Shown piece by piece: positions 7,421-14,474 of a stretch of 18,572 nt of DNA (positions within the stretch are counted from its first letter, which is position 1; every line of letters begins with the position of its first letter). The notes under the pieces were generated by a model, which ran no database searches, was not told the origin of the DNA, and saw nothing but the letters and a program-made list of their open reading frames with translations. Source of the DNA: CADCWK01 sp964244115. Its GTDB lineage: Bacteria > Chloroflexota > Chloroflexia > Thermomicrobiales > UBA6265. The translations under genes and the position numbers were made by a program. Location: assembly GCA_964244115.1 (NCBI GenBank), contig CAXTHM010000071.1, forward strand, positions 1 to 18,572. The letters run 5' to 3'.

Positions 7421-7719
7421 GAGGATGCGCCGTCTCCCCATTCTGACACTTCCCGGGCGTTCCGTGCCCAGGCGTTTGCGATGCCGGTACCGAACGGGCT
7501 CACGTCAGCCACCGATCGGGGACAGGAGGGAGCCGCTGGCGGCGACGCCATCGATCGAGGTGCCACCCAGCGCCATCATCGGACGATCACGCCCACCACG
7601 ACGCCGCGGTCGGCTTCAGCGCCTGCCCGGTTCGCGTCACCCAGGACAGCAACCCCACCGCTACGGCATCGGCGCATACTCCTGATCGCACCCTGCCCAC
7701 ACACCGGGGTGCAAACGGA
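7421..7719. other. Spacer without a gene between lacI-type gene and TacAT operon
   Basis: This stretch of about 300 bases separates two divergently transcribed units. I see no coding frame with a ribosome binding site and typical codon use, and no convincing promoter for the lacI-type gene. It contains the 13-mer CGGCTTCAGCGCC (7611-7623), which recurs at 11655-11667 in another spacer. Confidence 0.6.
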
Positions 7720-7740
7720 TGTCCAGACAGTGTCTCGACA
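7720..7740. promoter_or_regulatory. 21-bp palindrome ahead of tacA-like gene: likely TacAT operator
   Basis: The element reads TGTC-C-AGACA-G-TGTCT-C-GACA. It is symmetrical about base 7730, with only one mismatched pair (7724/7736) apart from the centre. It ends nine bases before the AAGGAG ribosome binding site of the antitoxin gene. Ribbon-helix-helix antitoxins of the DUF1778/TacA type bind such dyads to repress their own operon. The symmetry is observed; the binding is inferred. Confidence 0.65.
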
Positions 7741-7761
7741 TTCGGAACGAAGGAGAGACAT

Positions 7762-8052
7762 GTGGCCAGCACCATCAACGGAACCCAGAAGCTCGATCTT
7801 CGCGTCACGCCGGAAGACAAGCGAACATTGCAGGCGGCAGCGGCGGTGGCGGACCAGTCCGTCAGCGAGTTCGTCCTCGAGAGTGCGCTCGACCGGGCAG
7901 CGGAGATACTCCCCGACCAGCGTCACATCGTGCTCGACACCGAGCAGTGGAGAGCCTTCATGGCTGCTCTCGATGCGCCGCCGCGCGATATGCCGCGAAT
8001 GCGGAGGCTGCTCAATGAGCCCAGCGTCTTCGATTCGCCATCGGACCAGTGA
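7762..8052 (+). CDS. tacA: DUF1778 ribbon-helix-helix antitoxin (TacA family)
   Basis: The protein has 96 residues and starts at GTG 7762, with AAGGAG six bases upstream. An overlapping ATG at 7760 is in another frame and leads nowhere. Residues 10-50 carry the DUF1778 pattern KLDLRVTPEDKRTLQAAAAV followed by SVSEFVLESALDRAAEIL, the ribbon-helix-helix DNA-binding part. The C-terminal half (LDTEQWRAFMAALDAPP and after) is the segment that in TacA neutralises the acetyltransferase. It overlaps the toxin gene by four bases (GTGA), so the two are co-translated. Base composition is somewhat less GC-rich than the transport operon, which fits a mobile accessory module. The gene symbol follows the family name and does not imply orthology with the Salmonella gene. 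Confidence 0.9.
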   Translation: MASTINGTQKLDLRVTPEDKRTLQAAAAVADQSVSEFVLESALDRAAEILPDQRHIVLDTEQWRAFMAALDAPPRDMPRMRRLLNEPSVFDSPSDQ

Positions 8053-8546
8053 CGAGCTGGCGAGTCATCAAACCTGCCCGATCGCATCCAGTCGACGTGT
8101 TCGACCGCGGCATTGAGCCCCTCAACCGCTTCCTGATTCGCCACGCCCTTCAGCATCAACAGCTCAACGACTCACAGACGTCTGTCGCCCTGGCCGATGA
8201 GGACGTCATCAGTTACTTCACCCTCGTCGGCGGCGATATCTCGCAGGGAGAAGCTCCGGAGCGGGTGACTCGTGGGCTCGTTGGGCATCCCGGACTCGTG
8301 ATGGTGCTGGCCCGTCTCGCGGTCCGTCGCTCATGGCAGGCTCGGGGGCTCGGATCGGCCCTCCTGCGCGAGGCCACCCCGAGAACACTGCAAGCCGCCG
8401 AGATCGCCAGCTTTCGCGCGCTGGCGATCCATGCCAGGGACGATGATGCCGGGTCCTGGTACGAGCGACTCCAGTTCGCGCCGGGGCCAGCTAATCCGCC
8501 TCACCTCTACGCATCGATCGAGGGTCTTCGCCGCCTGATCGAGTGA
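8049..8546 (+). CDS. tacT: GNAT-family acetyltransferase toxin (TacT type)
   Basis: The 165-residue GNAT protein starts at GTG 8049, overlapping the antitoxin stop. The acetyl-CoA-binding motif A is LARLAVRRSWQARGLGSALL (88-107), with the Q/R-x-x-G-x-G turn at 97-102. The preceding strand VISYFTLVGGDIS (53-65) and the ending SWYERLQFAPGP (136-147) are typical of TacT toxins; Tyr138 is placed like the catalytic tyrosine of characterised TacT. The length matches the family. TacT toxins acetylate the amino group of charged tRNAs and so halt translation; the DUF1778 partner blocks this and represses the operon. No frameshift or missing motif is seen, so the toxin is probably active. The tRNA target cannot be read from the sequence. 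Confidence 0.9.
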   Translation: MTSWRVIKPARSHPVDVFDRGIEPLNRFLIRHALQHQQLNDSQTSVALADEDVISYFTLVGGDISQGEAPERVTRGLVGHPGLVMVLARLAVRRSWQARGLGSALLREATPRTLQAAEIASFRALAIHARDDDAGSWYERLQFAPGPANPPHLYASIEGLRRLIE

Positions 8547-8566
8547 GACCGGATCAGGAGCCATTG

Positions 8567-9043
8567 CTACGTTTGGTTATCGTCGCCCGTCTCAGACTGG
8601 GCGGGTCGGAACTCCGTCACGAGATCGTCGGCCATGATCCGGACGGGGTCGCCGGCGGCGAGGGTCCGGCCGATGACCATGCCGGGCTGGATCTCGAACG
8701 GCTGCGCGACGCCGTTGAGGCGGGCGACGAAGCCAGGCTCGCCGGGCGGCATCTCCCATTGCATCGGAGTATCACGGAGGACGCGGCGGGCCAGCTGGAG
8801 CGGCAGCGGCTCCCGCCGGCGCCGGGCCGGGGCCTCGCGCCGGAGGAACCCGAGCGGCCCGAGGTCGATCTCGTCCACCCACGGCGCGAACCACGCCGGG
8901 TCGGTCCGGAAGATTTCCACCTCCGGGTCGTCGCCAGGACGGGACCGATGCGGGGGGTTGGCGCCGGGCAGCCGGGTGATTTGCGTCCCACGCATCGGCG
9001 TGACCTCGACTCGCCGGACGTTCCTGCGCTCTGCTGACGTCAT
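8567..9043 (-). CDS. Hypothetical protein, last gene of the YtrA-type ABC operon
   Basis: I do not recognise this 158-residue protein. The ATG at 9043 is supported by GGAG nine bases upstream and an adjacent AAGGGG. It is rich in Arg, Pro and Glu, has no membrane segment or signal peptide, and looks like a mainly beta, soluble protein. The N-terminal half contains WFAPWVDEIDLGPLGFLRRE, and the C-terminal half contains PGFVARLNGVAQPFEIQPG and DPVRIMADDLVTEF. It begins 49 bases after the ABC permease and reads in the same direction, so it may be co-transcribed. Codon use is GC-rich and unlike that of the permease. It converges on tacT with only 20 bases between the two stops. An internal ATG (residue 17) is a possible alternative start. 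Confidence 0.6.
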   Translation of the reverse strand: MTSAERRNVRRVEVTPMRGTQITRLPGANPPHRSRPGDDPEVEIFRTDPAWFAPWVDEIDLGPLGFLRREAPARRRREPLPLQLARRVLRDTPMQWEMPPGEPGFVARLNGVAQPFEIQPGMVIGRTLAAGDPVRIMADDLVTEFRPAQSETGDDNQT

Positions 9044-9091
9044 CGTCCCCTTCTCCGTCGTTGCCTCATCATCATTGTGTTCAGAACCGTT

Positions 9092-10033
9092 CTACTCCAG
9101 TCGGCGCAGCCAGTACCAGGCCGCAAACCCAATCAGGGCCACACCCAGCGCGAGGAAGATTCCTGTTTCGACGAATTGAAGAGGCCAGTAGCGCGATTCG
9201 GGCTGATATTGGAAGTGCCGCGTGACACCGTTTGCGCTGGCACAGGACTCGAGCCAACCAACGACTTGTGTCCGTCCCTGTTCCTCACACAGATCGAAGA
9301 CCTGCTGTTGTGTGAACTTCGCACCGTCGGATCGCTGATACCAGTCATCGACGACCCAAACGTCGACGCCGAGCTGGGAAGGATCGTTGGTTGTCATCTC
9401 ACGCGGTGGAATCAGATACGGTCGCGCTTCGGCAAAGATCGTCAGGCGCACCAGCACAAAGACTGCCGTGGCTATCGCGATCGACACGAGCGGCCGACGA
9501 ATCAGTGTCCCGATAGCCAGACTGATCCCGATGGCGAACACCAACCAGCCGACGGCGACGATACCGGACAGATCGAAATGCCGATAGGTGTTCCAGCCAT
9601 AATCGCTGGGCAGCCACCAGCGGACGAGAACGATGGACGCAGCAATGACAACCAGGCTGATGAGGAGGATCACGGTCAGCCGAGTCCGCGCCCATGCTCC
9701 ACGGGTCACGCCTTGCGTCCAGGCAAGCCGGTAGCTTCGATCGTGCAACTCCATCATGAGCGGAAGAGTGAGCAGGAAGGCGACACCCATCGGCAGGAAG
9801 ATCAGTGATGGGAAGAACGAATCGACGAACTGATAGAGCGCACTGGGTTCGACGAAGCAATACCCGCCCTGCGTATTCGGGGTCAACGGGACCGGACATT
9901 CCTCATTCGTATAGGAACGAAACTGCCGAGCTGCGTCATCAGTCGATGCGAACAGGATCGATACGAGAGCGACGACCGCCACCAGCAGCAGGATCAACTC
10001 GGTCCGTTGGAGCCGCAGGGTCAGCCAAGTCAT
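9092..10033 (-). CDS. ABC-2-type transporter permease, YtrA-cassette type
   Basis: This is a 313-residue membrane protein with about six hydrophobic segments: residues 11-29, 73-91, 119-139, 157-176, 182-200 and 287-309. Large extracytoplasmic loops lie at 30-72 and 201-286 and contain several cysteines (46, 59, 249, 264) that could form disulfides. The cytoplasmic segment MELHDRSYRLAWTQGVTRGAW (94-114) is the hallmark of permeases found beside YtrA-type GntR regulators in actinobacteria and related bacteria. It starts at ATG 10033, overlapping the ATPase stop by ATGA. Its codons contain visibly more A and T than both neighbours, which suggests a separate origin or relaxed codon selection. 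It should pair with the adjacent ATPase; the transported molecule is unknown, with peptides, antibiotics or lipids possible by family. Confidence 0.87.
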   Translation of the reverse strand: MTWLTLRLQRTELILLLVAVVALVSILFASTDDAARQFRSYTNEECPVPLTPNTQGGYCFVEPSALYQFVDSFFPSLIFLPMGVAFLLTLPLMMELHDRSYRLAWTQGVTRGAWARTRLTVILLISLVVIAASIVLVRWWLPSDYGWNTYRHFDLSGIVAVGWLVFAIGISLAIGTLIRRPLVSIAIATAVFVLVRLTIFAEARPYLIPPREMTTNDPSQLGVDVWVVDDWYQRSDGAKFTQQQVFDLCEEQGRTQVVGWLESCASANGVTRHFQYQPESRYWPLQFVETGIFLALGVALIGFAAWYWLRRLE

Positions 10034-10932
10034 GACGCCACCTTCCTGTCTTCGGACGATGCGGCCATCCGGTCGCGGGTCGAGCGGGCCAGGTACTCGA
10101 TGACGAGGTCCTCGAAGCTGAGGTCGCTGACGACCCAGCGGTCCGGGAACGAGCGGATCTCCCCGCGGACGACGGCGGTCGTCTGGCGGTCGGTGTGCGA
10201 GACGTGGATGATCTCGCCGATCCCCGCGAGCTCGGTATCTGACGCCCTCGGCCCGACCAGGAGGCGGTGCTCCCCGCGGAAGGTGTCGAGGTCGGCGGCC
10301 GCGACGACGCGGCCGTTGCCGAGGATGACGAGGTGATCGCAGACTCGCTCGAGGTCGGCGACGTTGTGCGAGGACAGCACGACGGTCGCGCCATCGCCGA
10401 CGACGGTGTCCATGAGAACCTGCATGAACTCACGCCGGGCGTGCGGGTCCAGGCTGGCGGTCGGCTCGTCGAGCAGGAGCAGCTTCGGGTGCTTGGCCAG
10501 TGCCAGGATCAGCGCCAGTTGGGCCTGCTGCCCGCCGGACAGCTTGCCGACCCGCCGCTTCGGGTCCAGCCCGAGCGACCGCACCCGGTTCTCGGCGAAC
10601 GCCCGGTCCCAGTCGTCGTTCAGCCGGGCGCCGACCTCGCACATCTCCGCGACCGAGAGCCGGCTGTAGAGCGGGTGGTCTTGCGCGACGAAGCCGATCC
10701 GGGGCAGGACCGCGGCGGCCTGGCGCTTCGGGTCGTGGCCGAAGACGGCGACGGTGCCGCTCGACGGGGCCGCGAGGCCGGTCGCGATCTGCAGGAACGT
10801 CGTCTTGCCGGCGCCGTTCGGGCCGATCAGGGCGGTGATGCTGCCCTCGGGGATGCTGACGGTGCAGTCCCGCAGCGCCCAGCTCCGGCCGTAGCGCTTG
10901 CCGAGGCCGGTGGCTTCCAGTGGGATCGTCAT
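10030..10932 (-). CDS. ABC transporter ATP-binding protein
   Basis: The 300-residue ATPase has every motif needed for activity: Walker A GPNGAGKTT (37-45), Q-loop Gln84, signature LSGGQ (131-135), Walker B LLLLDEP (151-157) with the catalytic Glu, D-loop SLD and switch His189. Residues 210-300 form a C-terminal extension typical of ABC-2 exporters of the DrrA/YtrB/CcmA group. It overlaps both the GntR gene upstream and the permease gene downstream by ATGA, so the three are translated as a unit. It drives the adjacent permease. The opening MTIPLEATGLGKRYGRSWAL matches actinobacterial YtrA-cassette ATPases. Confidence 0.95.
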   Translation of the reverse strand: MTIPLEATGLGKRYGRSWALRDCTVSIPEGSITALIGPNGAGKTTFLQIATGLAAPSSGTVAVFGHDPKRQAAAVLPRIGFVAQDHPLYSRLSVAEMCEVGARLNDDWDRAFAENRVRSLGLDPKRRVGKLSGGQQAQLALILALAKHPKLLLLDEPTASLDPHARREFMQVLMDTVVGDGATVVLSSHNVADLERVCDHLVILGNGRVVAAADLDTFRGEHRLLVGPRASDTELAGIGEIIHVSHTDRQTTAVVRGEIRSFPDRWVVSDLSFEDLVIEYLARSTRDRMAASSEDRKVAS

Positions 10933-11321
10933 GGCTGCTCCCTCCGTCGCGTGGCGTCCAGGGTCGTGTCGATCAGGGCGGTGACGCTCTCGTCGTCCAG
11001 CCCGAGCTCCTTCGCCCGGGCCAGCCAGGCCTCCAGCCCGGCCCGCATCTCCGCCAGGTCATCCGGGGACGAACCGTTGAGCGTCTGGAGGACGAACGTC
11101 CCCTGCCCCACCCGGCCGCCGATCAGCCCGGCCAGCTCCAGCTCCCGGTACGCCTTCATGACCGTGTTCGGGTTGATCGCCAGCGTCGCGACCAGTTCCC
11201 GGACCGTCGGCATCTGGTCGCCGGGGACGAGCAGCCCGAGGCGGAGCGCGTGCCTCACCTGCTGGACGATCTGCTGATAGACCGGAAGCCCGTTCCGGGG
11301 GTCGACGCGGAACTCGATCAC
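10929..11321 (-). CDS. GntR-family regulator, YtrA subfamily
   Basis: This is a 130-residue protein. Residues 8-78 are the winged helix of GntR proteins: LPVYQQIVQQVRHALRLGLL, then PGDQMPTVRELVATLAINPNTV, then KAYRELELAGLI and the wing GRVGQGTFV. The remainder is only about 50 residues, forming two helices (SSPDDLAEMRAGLEAWLARA), which defines the small YtrA subfamily rather than FadR or HutC. YtrA regulators sit at the head of ABC transporter operons and repress them, often responding to cell-wall antibiotics. Here it is the first gene, overlaps the ATPase by ATGA, and is preceded by a promoter with a matching palindrome. The effector is not known. Confidence 0.93.
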   Translation of the reverse strand: MIEFRVDPRNGLPVYQQIVQQVRHALRLGLLVPGDQMPTVRELVATLAINPNTVMKAYRELELAGLIGGRVGQGTFVLQTLNGSSPDDLAEMRAGLEAWLARAKELGLDDESVTALIDTTLDATRRREQP

Positions 11322-11352
11322 GGTCCTCCCGTCCGGCAGATCCCTCGAATTG

Positions 11353-11370
11353 TGTCATTGTACTATGACA
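11353..11370. promoter_or_regulatory. YtrA-type operator
   Basis: The 18-bp palindrome TGTCAT-T-GTAC-T-ATGACA has a single mismatched pair (11359/11364) and an internal GTAC. It lies directly downstream of the -10 box at 11373-11378, so it covers the expected transcription start of the gntR operon. This arrangement is expected for autorepression by the encoded YtrA-type protein. Symmetry and position are observed; the binder is inferred. Confidence 0.7.
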
Positions 11371-11372
11371 AT

Positions 11373-11401
11373 AGCCTATCCCTTGCTCGGAGTTGTGTCA
11401 A
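11373..11401 (-). promoter_or_regulatory. Promoter of the gntR–ABC operon
   Basis: On the minus strand a perfect -35 box TTGACA (11401-11396) is followed after 17 bases by TAGGCT (11378-11373), which keeps the first, second and last bases of TATAAT. Transcription would begin near 11366, inside the palindrome at 11353-11370, about 45 bases before the gntR ATG at 11321. Confidence 0.7.
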
Positions 11402-11478
11402 GTGCCGGACATGGCGAACCGCAACCGGTCACGTCGCCAGATGAGCGGATCTCATGGTCGTCGGTCGCGAGCGGCGCG

Positions 11479-11562
11479 CCCCACCCCCCGGCCCCCTCCC
11501 CATCTCGGTCCGCCTCCGTCGCCTGCGGGCGACTCCGTCCGGACCGGATGGAGAGGGGGAGC
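11479..11562 (-). repeat. Dispersed GC-rich hairpin repeat, copy 2 (inverted)
   Basis: Read on the minus strand this begins GCTCCCCCTCTCCATCCGG, like copy 1, and ends with a G-rich tail GGGGGCCGGGGGGTGGGG, also like copy 1. The arms are 11492-11511 and 11540-11559, with one wobble pair and one extra base. The centre differs from copy 1 and holds its own hairpin, GTCGCC-TGCG-GGCGAC (11518-11533). A second stem, GGGGGAGC-TC-GCTCCCCC (11555-11572), competes for the same G-run. Confidence 0.7.
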
Positions 11563-11572
11563 TCGCTCCCCC

Positions 11573-11740
11573 GTCAACCGCTATGCGCCGCGCCGTAGTC
11601 ACCGGCTGCGATGAACGACGAGCCGGGAACGTCAACCGTTTTCGCTTCGCGGGGCGGCTTCAGCGCCCGGTCTGGGACGCTCGAGTTCCGAGATCAAGCC
11701 AGGAGACATGCGCGCGGTCATACAGAACCCGCAAGAACCG
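11573..11740. other. Rest of the spacer upstream of the LuxR gene
   Basis: No gene is supported here. GTCAACCG occurs twice (11573-11580 and 11630-11637), and GGGCG-GCTTCAG-CGCCC (11652-11668) is a small hairpin containing the 13-mer also found at 7611-7623. A Shine-Dalgarno-like AGGAG stands only two bases before an ATG at 11708, too close to be used. Confidence 0.5.
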
Positions 11741-11768
11741 CTGACATCAGCGTGGCCACCCGTACAAT
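11741..11768 (+). promoter_or_regulatory. Promoter of the LuxR-family regulator gene
   Basis: CTGACA (11741-11746) differs from TTGACA by one base. After 16 bases comes TACAAT (11763-11768), one base off TATAAT. Transcription would begin near 11775, leaving a leader of about 100 bases before the ATG at 11874. This is among the best sigma-70-type matches in the window. Confidence 0.65.
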
Positions 11769-11873
11769 GCGGATGCACACACTGGTCGTCCGTTGCACCG
11801 GTTTCCCATCGACACCGTCTGGTCTGCCCGTGGACCGGAGCCGAGTCGTCGATCCGCGAAGGATGGCACCGAA

Positions 11874-14474
11874 ATGACCGCCGCACCGCACCATGAGGTC
11901 GTCAGCGCGACATCGGGGCAGCGTGTGCCCGGGATCGGTCAGCCCTTCTTCGGCCGCGAGCGGGAGATCGCCCACGTCGCCTCGCTGCTTGGGGACGGTC
12001 AGACCCGGCTGGTGACGCTGACCGGCCCGGGCGGGATCGGCAAGACCCGGCTCGCGGTTCAGATCGCGACGCGGCTGCTGCGCCACCTGCCCGACGGCGC
12101 CGTCTTCGTCCCGCTCGCCTCGGTCACCGACCCGGCCGTCCTGCTCTCGACCATCCTCGGCGCCGTCGGCGACCCGACCGGCACGGGGGGTGAGGGCGAC
12201 GCGCAGGATCGCCTCGTCAGCGCGCTGGGTGAGCGGGAGGTGCTGGTCGTCCTCGACAACCTCGAACAGCTCCCGGACGCCGGCGCCCTGCTCGCCCCGG
12301 TGATCCGGCGTGCCGCCAGTACCCGCTGGCTGGTGACGAGCCGCTCCCTGCTCGACATCGGCGCCGAGACCGTCGTCGCGCTGGCGCCGCTACCGCTGCC
12401 GACCGCCGGCGGCATGACGGACGACGACGCGCCGGCCCTCCAACTGTTCGTCGCCCGGGCCCGGGAGGCATCGCCGTCGTTCGCGCTGACCGACGCCAAC
12501 ACGGCCGCCGTGATCGAGATCTGTCGGCGGCTGCAGGGGCTGCCGCTGGCGCTGGAGCTCGCCGCCGCCCGCATCCGCTCGCTCGGCCCGGAGACGATGA
12601 CCCGGGTCCTGCAACGCCCGTCCGGCTCGCTGGATCTCCTCCAGGGTGGAGTCGACGACGGACCCGACCGCCACCAGACGATCCGCCGGACACTGCACTG
12701 GAGTCATTCTCTGCTGGACCCGGCCGCGGCCGCCCTGTTCCGGCAGCTCAGCGTCTTCCCGGCCAGCTTCTCCCTGGAGGCCGCCGAGGCCGTCGCCGAC
12801 GCCAGCGCCGGGTCGGCCCTGACCGGGCTGGACACCCTCGTGCGCTCCAGTCTCGTCCTGTACCTGCCGACGGACGACGGCGGCTCCCGCTACGACCTGC
12901 TTCAGCCGGTCCGGGAGCTGGCCGGGGAGCTGCTGGCGGAGGCCGGGGAGCGCGAGGCGACGACGGGGCGGCTGATCGCCTGGGCGCGGGAGTTCACGCA
13001 GGAGCGCCGGGTCGCCTGGGCGGCGACGGACCTGACCGAGTGGATGACGTCGGTCCAGATCGAGGTCGAGAATCTCCGTGCCGCCGCACTGCTCGCGCTG
13101 GGGCGCGACGAGATCGAGGCCGCGATCCGGATCGTCTCCTTCACACTCTGGCAGTACTGGGGACTGCGCGGGCTGTTCCGGGACGACGGCGCCGTGATCG
13201 AGCGGATCATGGCGGCCGCCGACGCGCGCAACGCAGCAGCCATGCCGATCCCGAACGATGTCCTCGCCGCCGGGTACTCAGCCCTCGCCACCCGGGCCAA
13301 CGGGCTCGGCGACGTCGCGACCGCCCGCGTCGCCTATGAGCGGGCCCTCACGCTGCGGCGGGATTCCGACGACCGGATCGGGCTGGCCAACACCCTCAAC
13401 AACTATGGGCTGATGCTCCAGGTCGCCCGCGAGTTCGACGTCGCCCGCAGGCTGCTCGAGGAATCGCTCGCCCTGCGCCGGACCTTCGGCAACGGCCGCG
13501 CCATCGGGCTGGCCCTCATGAACCTCGGCGCCCTGGAGCAGGAGCAGGGCGAGCCGGGTCTGGCCCGGGTGCGTTTCGAGGAGGCGCTCGCCCTGTCGGA
13601 GGAATCGGGCGACTACCGGCTGGCGGGCTACGCGCTGATGAACCTGGGTGATGTCGCGCTCGGTGAAGATACTCCCGAGCTGGCGCTGTCCCTGACCGAA
13701 CAGGGGTTGGCCCTCGTCCGCCACGTCGGTGAGCCACACGCGATCAGCCAGGCCCTGGAGATCGCCGCCCGGGCGGCCCGGTCGCTGGGCCGGCCCGGAG
13801 ACGCGGCCGGTTTCCTCGCCGAGGCCCTCGCCGTCAACGACCAGCGGGGCGACAGGCCGATGGTCGCGACCAACCTCGAGGACCTGGCCGTCCTGCTGCT
13901 GGAGGGGCCGGCGGACAGCCCGCTCCCCGGCACCCCGACCGACGCCATCCGCCTGCTCGGGGCCGCGGCGGCGATCCGGGATCAGGTCGGGAGCTCCGTG
14001 CCGGACGCGATCCGCCTGCTCGTCCAGACCCTCCGGGCGGCCCATCGCGGCCCGGCCTTCCTCATCCCCTGGGGGGATGGGCACGCGCTGGTCCCGGGCG
14101 GCGTCCTGATGGACGTCGAACGAGTGGCCGGGCGACTCCGGGCGATCGAGCCCGCCACGCCAGCGCCCGCCGCCCCGGCCCAGGGCGCCGGGGCGGCCAT
14201 CGCGGGCGCCACTGGCCCGGAGGACGACGCCCTCGCCCAGTACCGGCTCGACCCGCTCACCGGCCGGGAGCGAGAGGTCCTCACCCTGCTCATTGACGGC
14301 ATGTCGGACCGGGAGATCGCTGACGCGCTGTTCATCAGCGCCCGGACGGCCTCCAACCACGTCGCCCGGATCCTGCAAAAGATGCAGGTGGGCTCGCGAA
14401 CCGCCGCCGCCAGCTTCGCCCTTCGCCACGGTCTCACCCAACCGACACCTCCTGACGTCCGCCGCCGGGCCTGA
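11874..14474 (+). CDS. AAA/NB-ARC-like ATPase – TPR – LuxR HTH transcriptional regulator
   Basis: The 866-residue protein starts at ATG 11874, with AAGGA ten bases upstream; an in-frame TTG at 11793 has no support. Residues 22-350 are a STAND-type ATPase: FFGREREI, Walker A GPGGIGKT (51-58), Walker B LVVLDNLE (124-131) and sensor TSR (155-157). Residues 440-690 are TPR repeats, with recurring blocks such as ALTLRRDSDDRIGLANTLNN and LALRRTFGNGRAIGLALMNL. The C-terminus, about 792-855, is a LuxR helix-turn-helix (LTGREREVLTLLIDGMSDRE, then IADALFISARTASNHVARIL). Such proteins act as ligand-gated switches: the TPR part senses a partner or molecule, ATP binding allows assembly, and the HTH binds DNA. 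No receiver or membrane domain is present. It has its own promoter and overlaps the convergent lipoprotein gene by 41 bases. The target genes are unknown. Confidence 0.93.
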   Translation: MTAAPHHEVVSATSGQRVPGIGQPFFGREREIAHVASLLGDGQTRLVTLTGPGGIGKTRLAVQIATRLLRHLPDGAVFVPLASVTDPAVLLSTILGAVGDPTGTGGEGDAQDRLVSALGEREVLVVLDNLEQLPDAGALLAPVIRRAASTRWLVTSRSLLDIGAETVVALAPLPLPTAGGMTDDDAPALQLFVARAREASPSFALTDANTAAVIEICRRLQGLPLALELAAARIRSLGPETMTRVLQRPSGSLDLLQGGVDDGPDRHQTIRRTLHWSHSLLDPAAAALFRQLSVFPASFSLEAAEAVADASAGSALTGLDTLVRSSLVLYLPTDDGGSRYDLLQPVRELAGELLAEAGEREATTGRLIAWAREFTQERRVAWAATDLTEWMTSVQIEVENLRAAALLALGRDEIEAAIRIVSFTLWQYWGLRGLFRDDGAVIERIMAAADARNAAAMPIPNDVLAAGYSALATRANGLGDVATARVAYERALTLRRDSDDRIGLANTLNNYGLMLQVAREFDVARRLLEESLALRRTFGNGRAIGLALMNLGALEQEQGEPGLARVRFEEALALSEESGDYRLAGYALMNLGDVALGEDTPELALSLTEQGLALVRHVGEPHAISQALEIAARAARSLGRPGDAAGFLAEALAVNDQRGDRPMVATNLEDLAVLLLEGPADSPLPGTPTDAIRLLGAAAAIRDQVGSSVPDAIRLLVQTLRAAHRGPAFLIPWGDGHALVPGGVLMDVERVAGRLRAIEPATPAPAAPAQGAGAAIAGATGPEDDALAQYRLDPLTGREREVLTLLIDGMSDREIADALFISARTASNHVARILQKMQVGSRTAAASFALRHGLTQPTPPDVRRRA

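Noticed and set aside
11708..11896. Small plus-strand frame with AGGAG in front of ATG
   Set aside because: The Shine-Dalgarno-like sequence is only two bases from the ATG, the promoter at 11741-11768 lies inside it, and the translation looks random.
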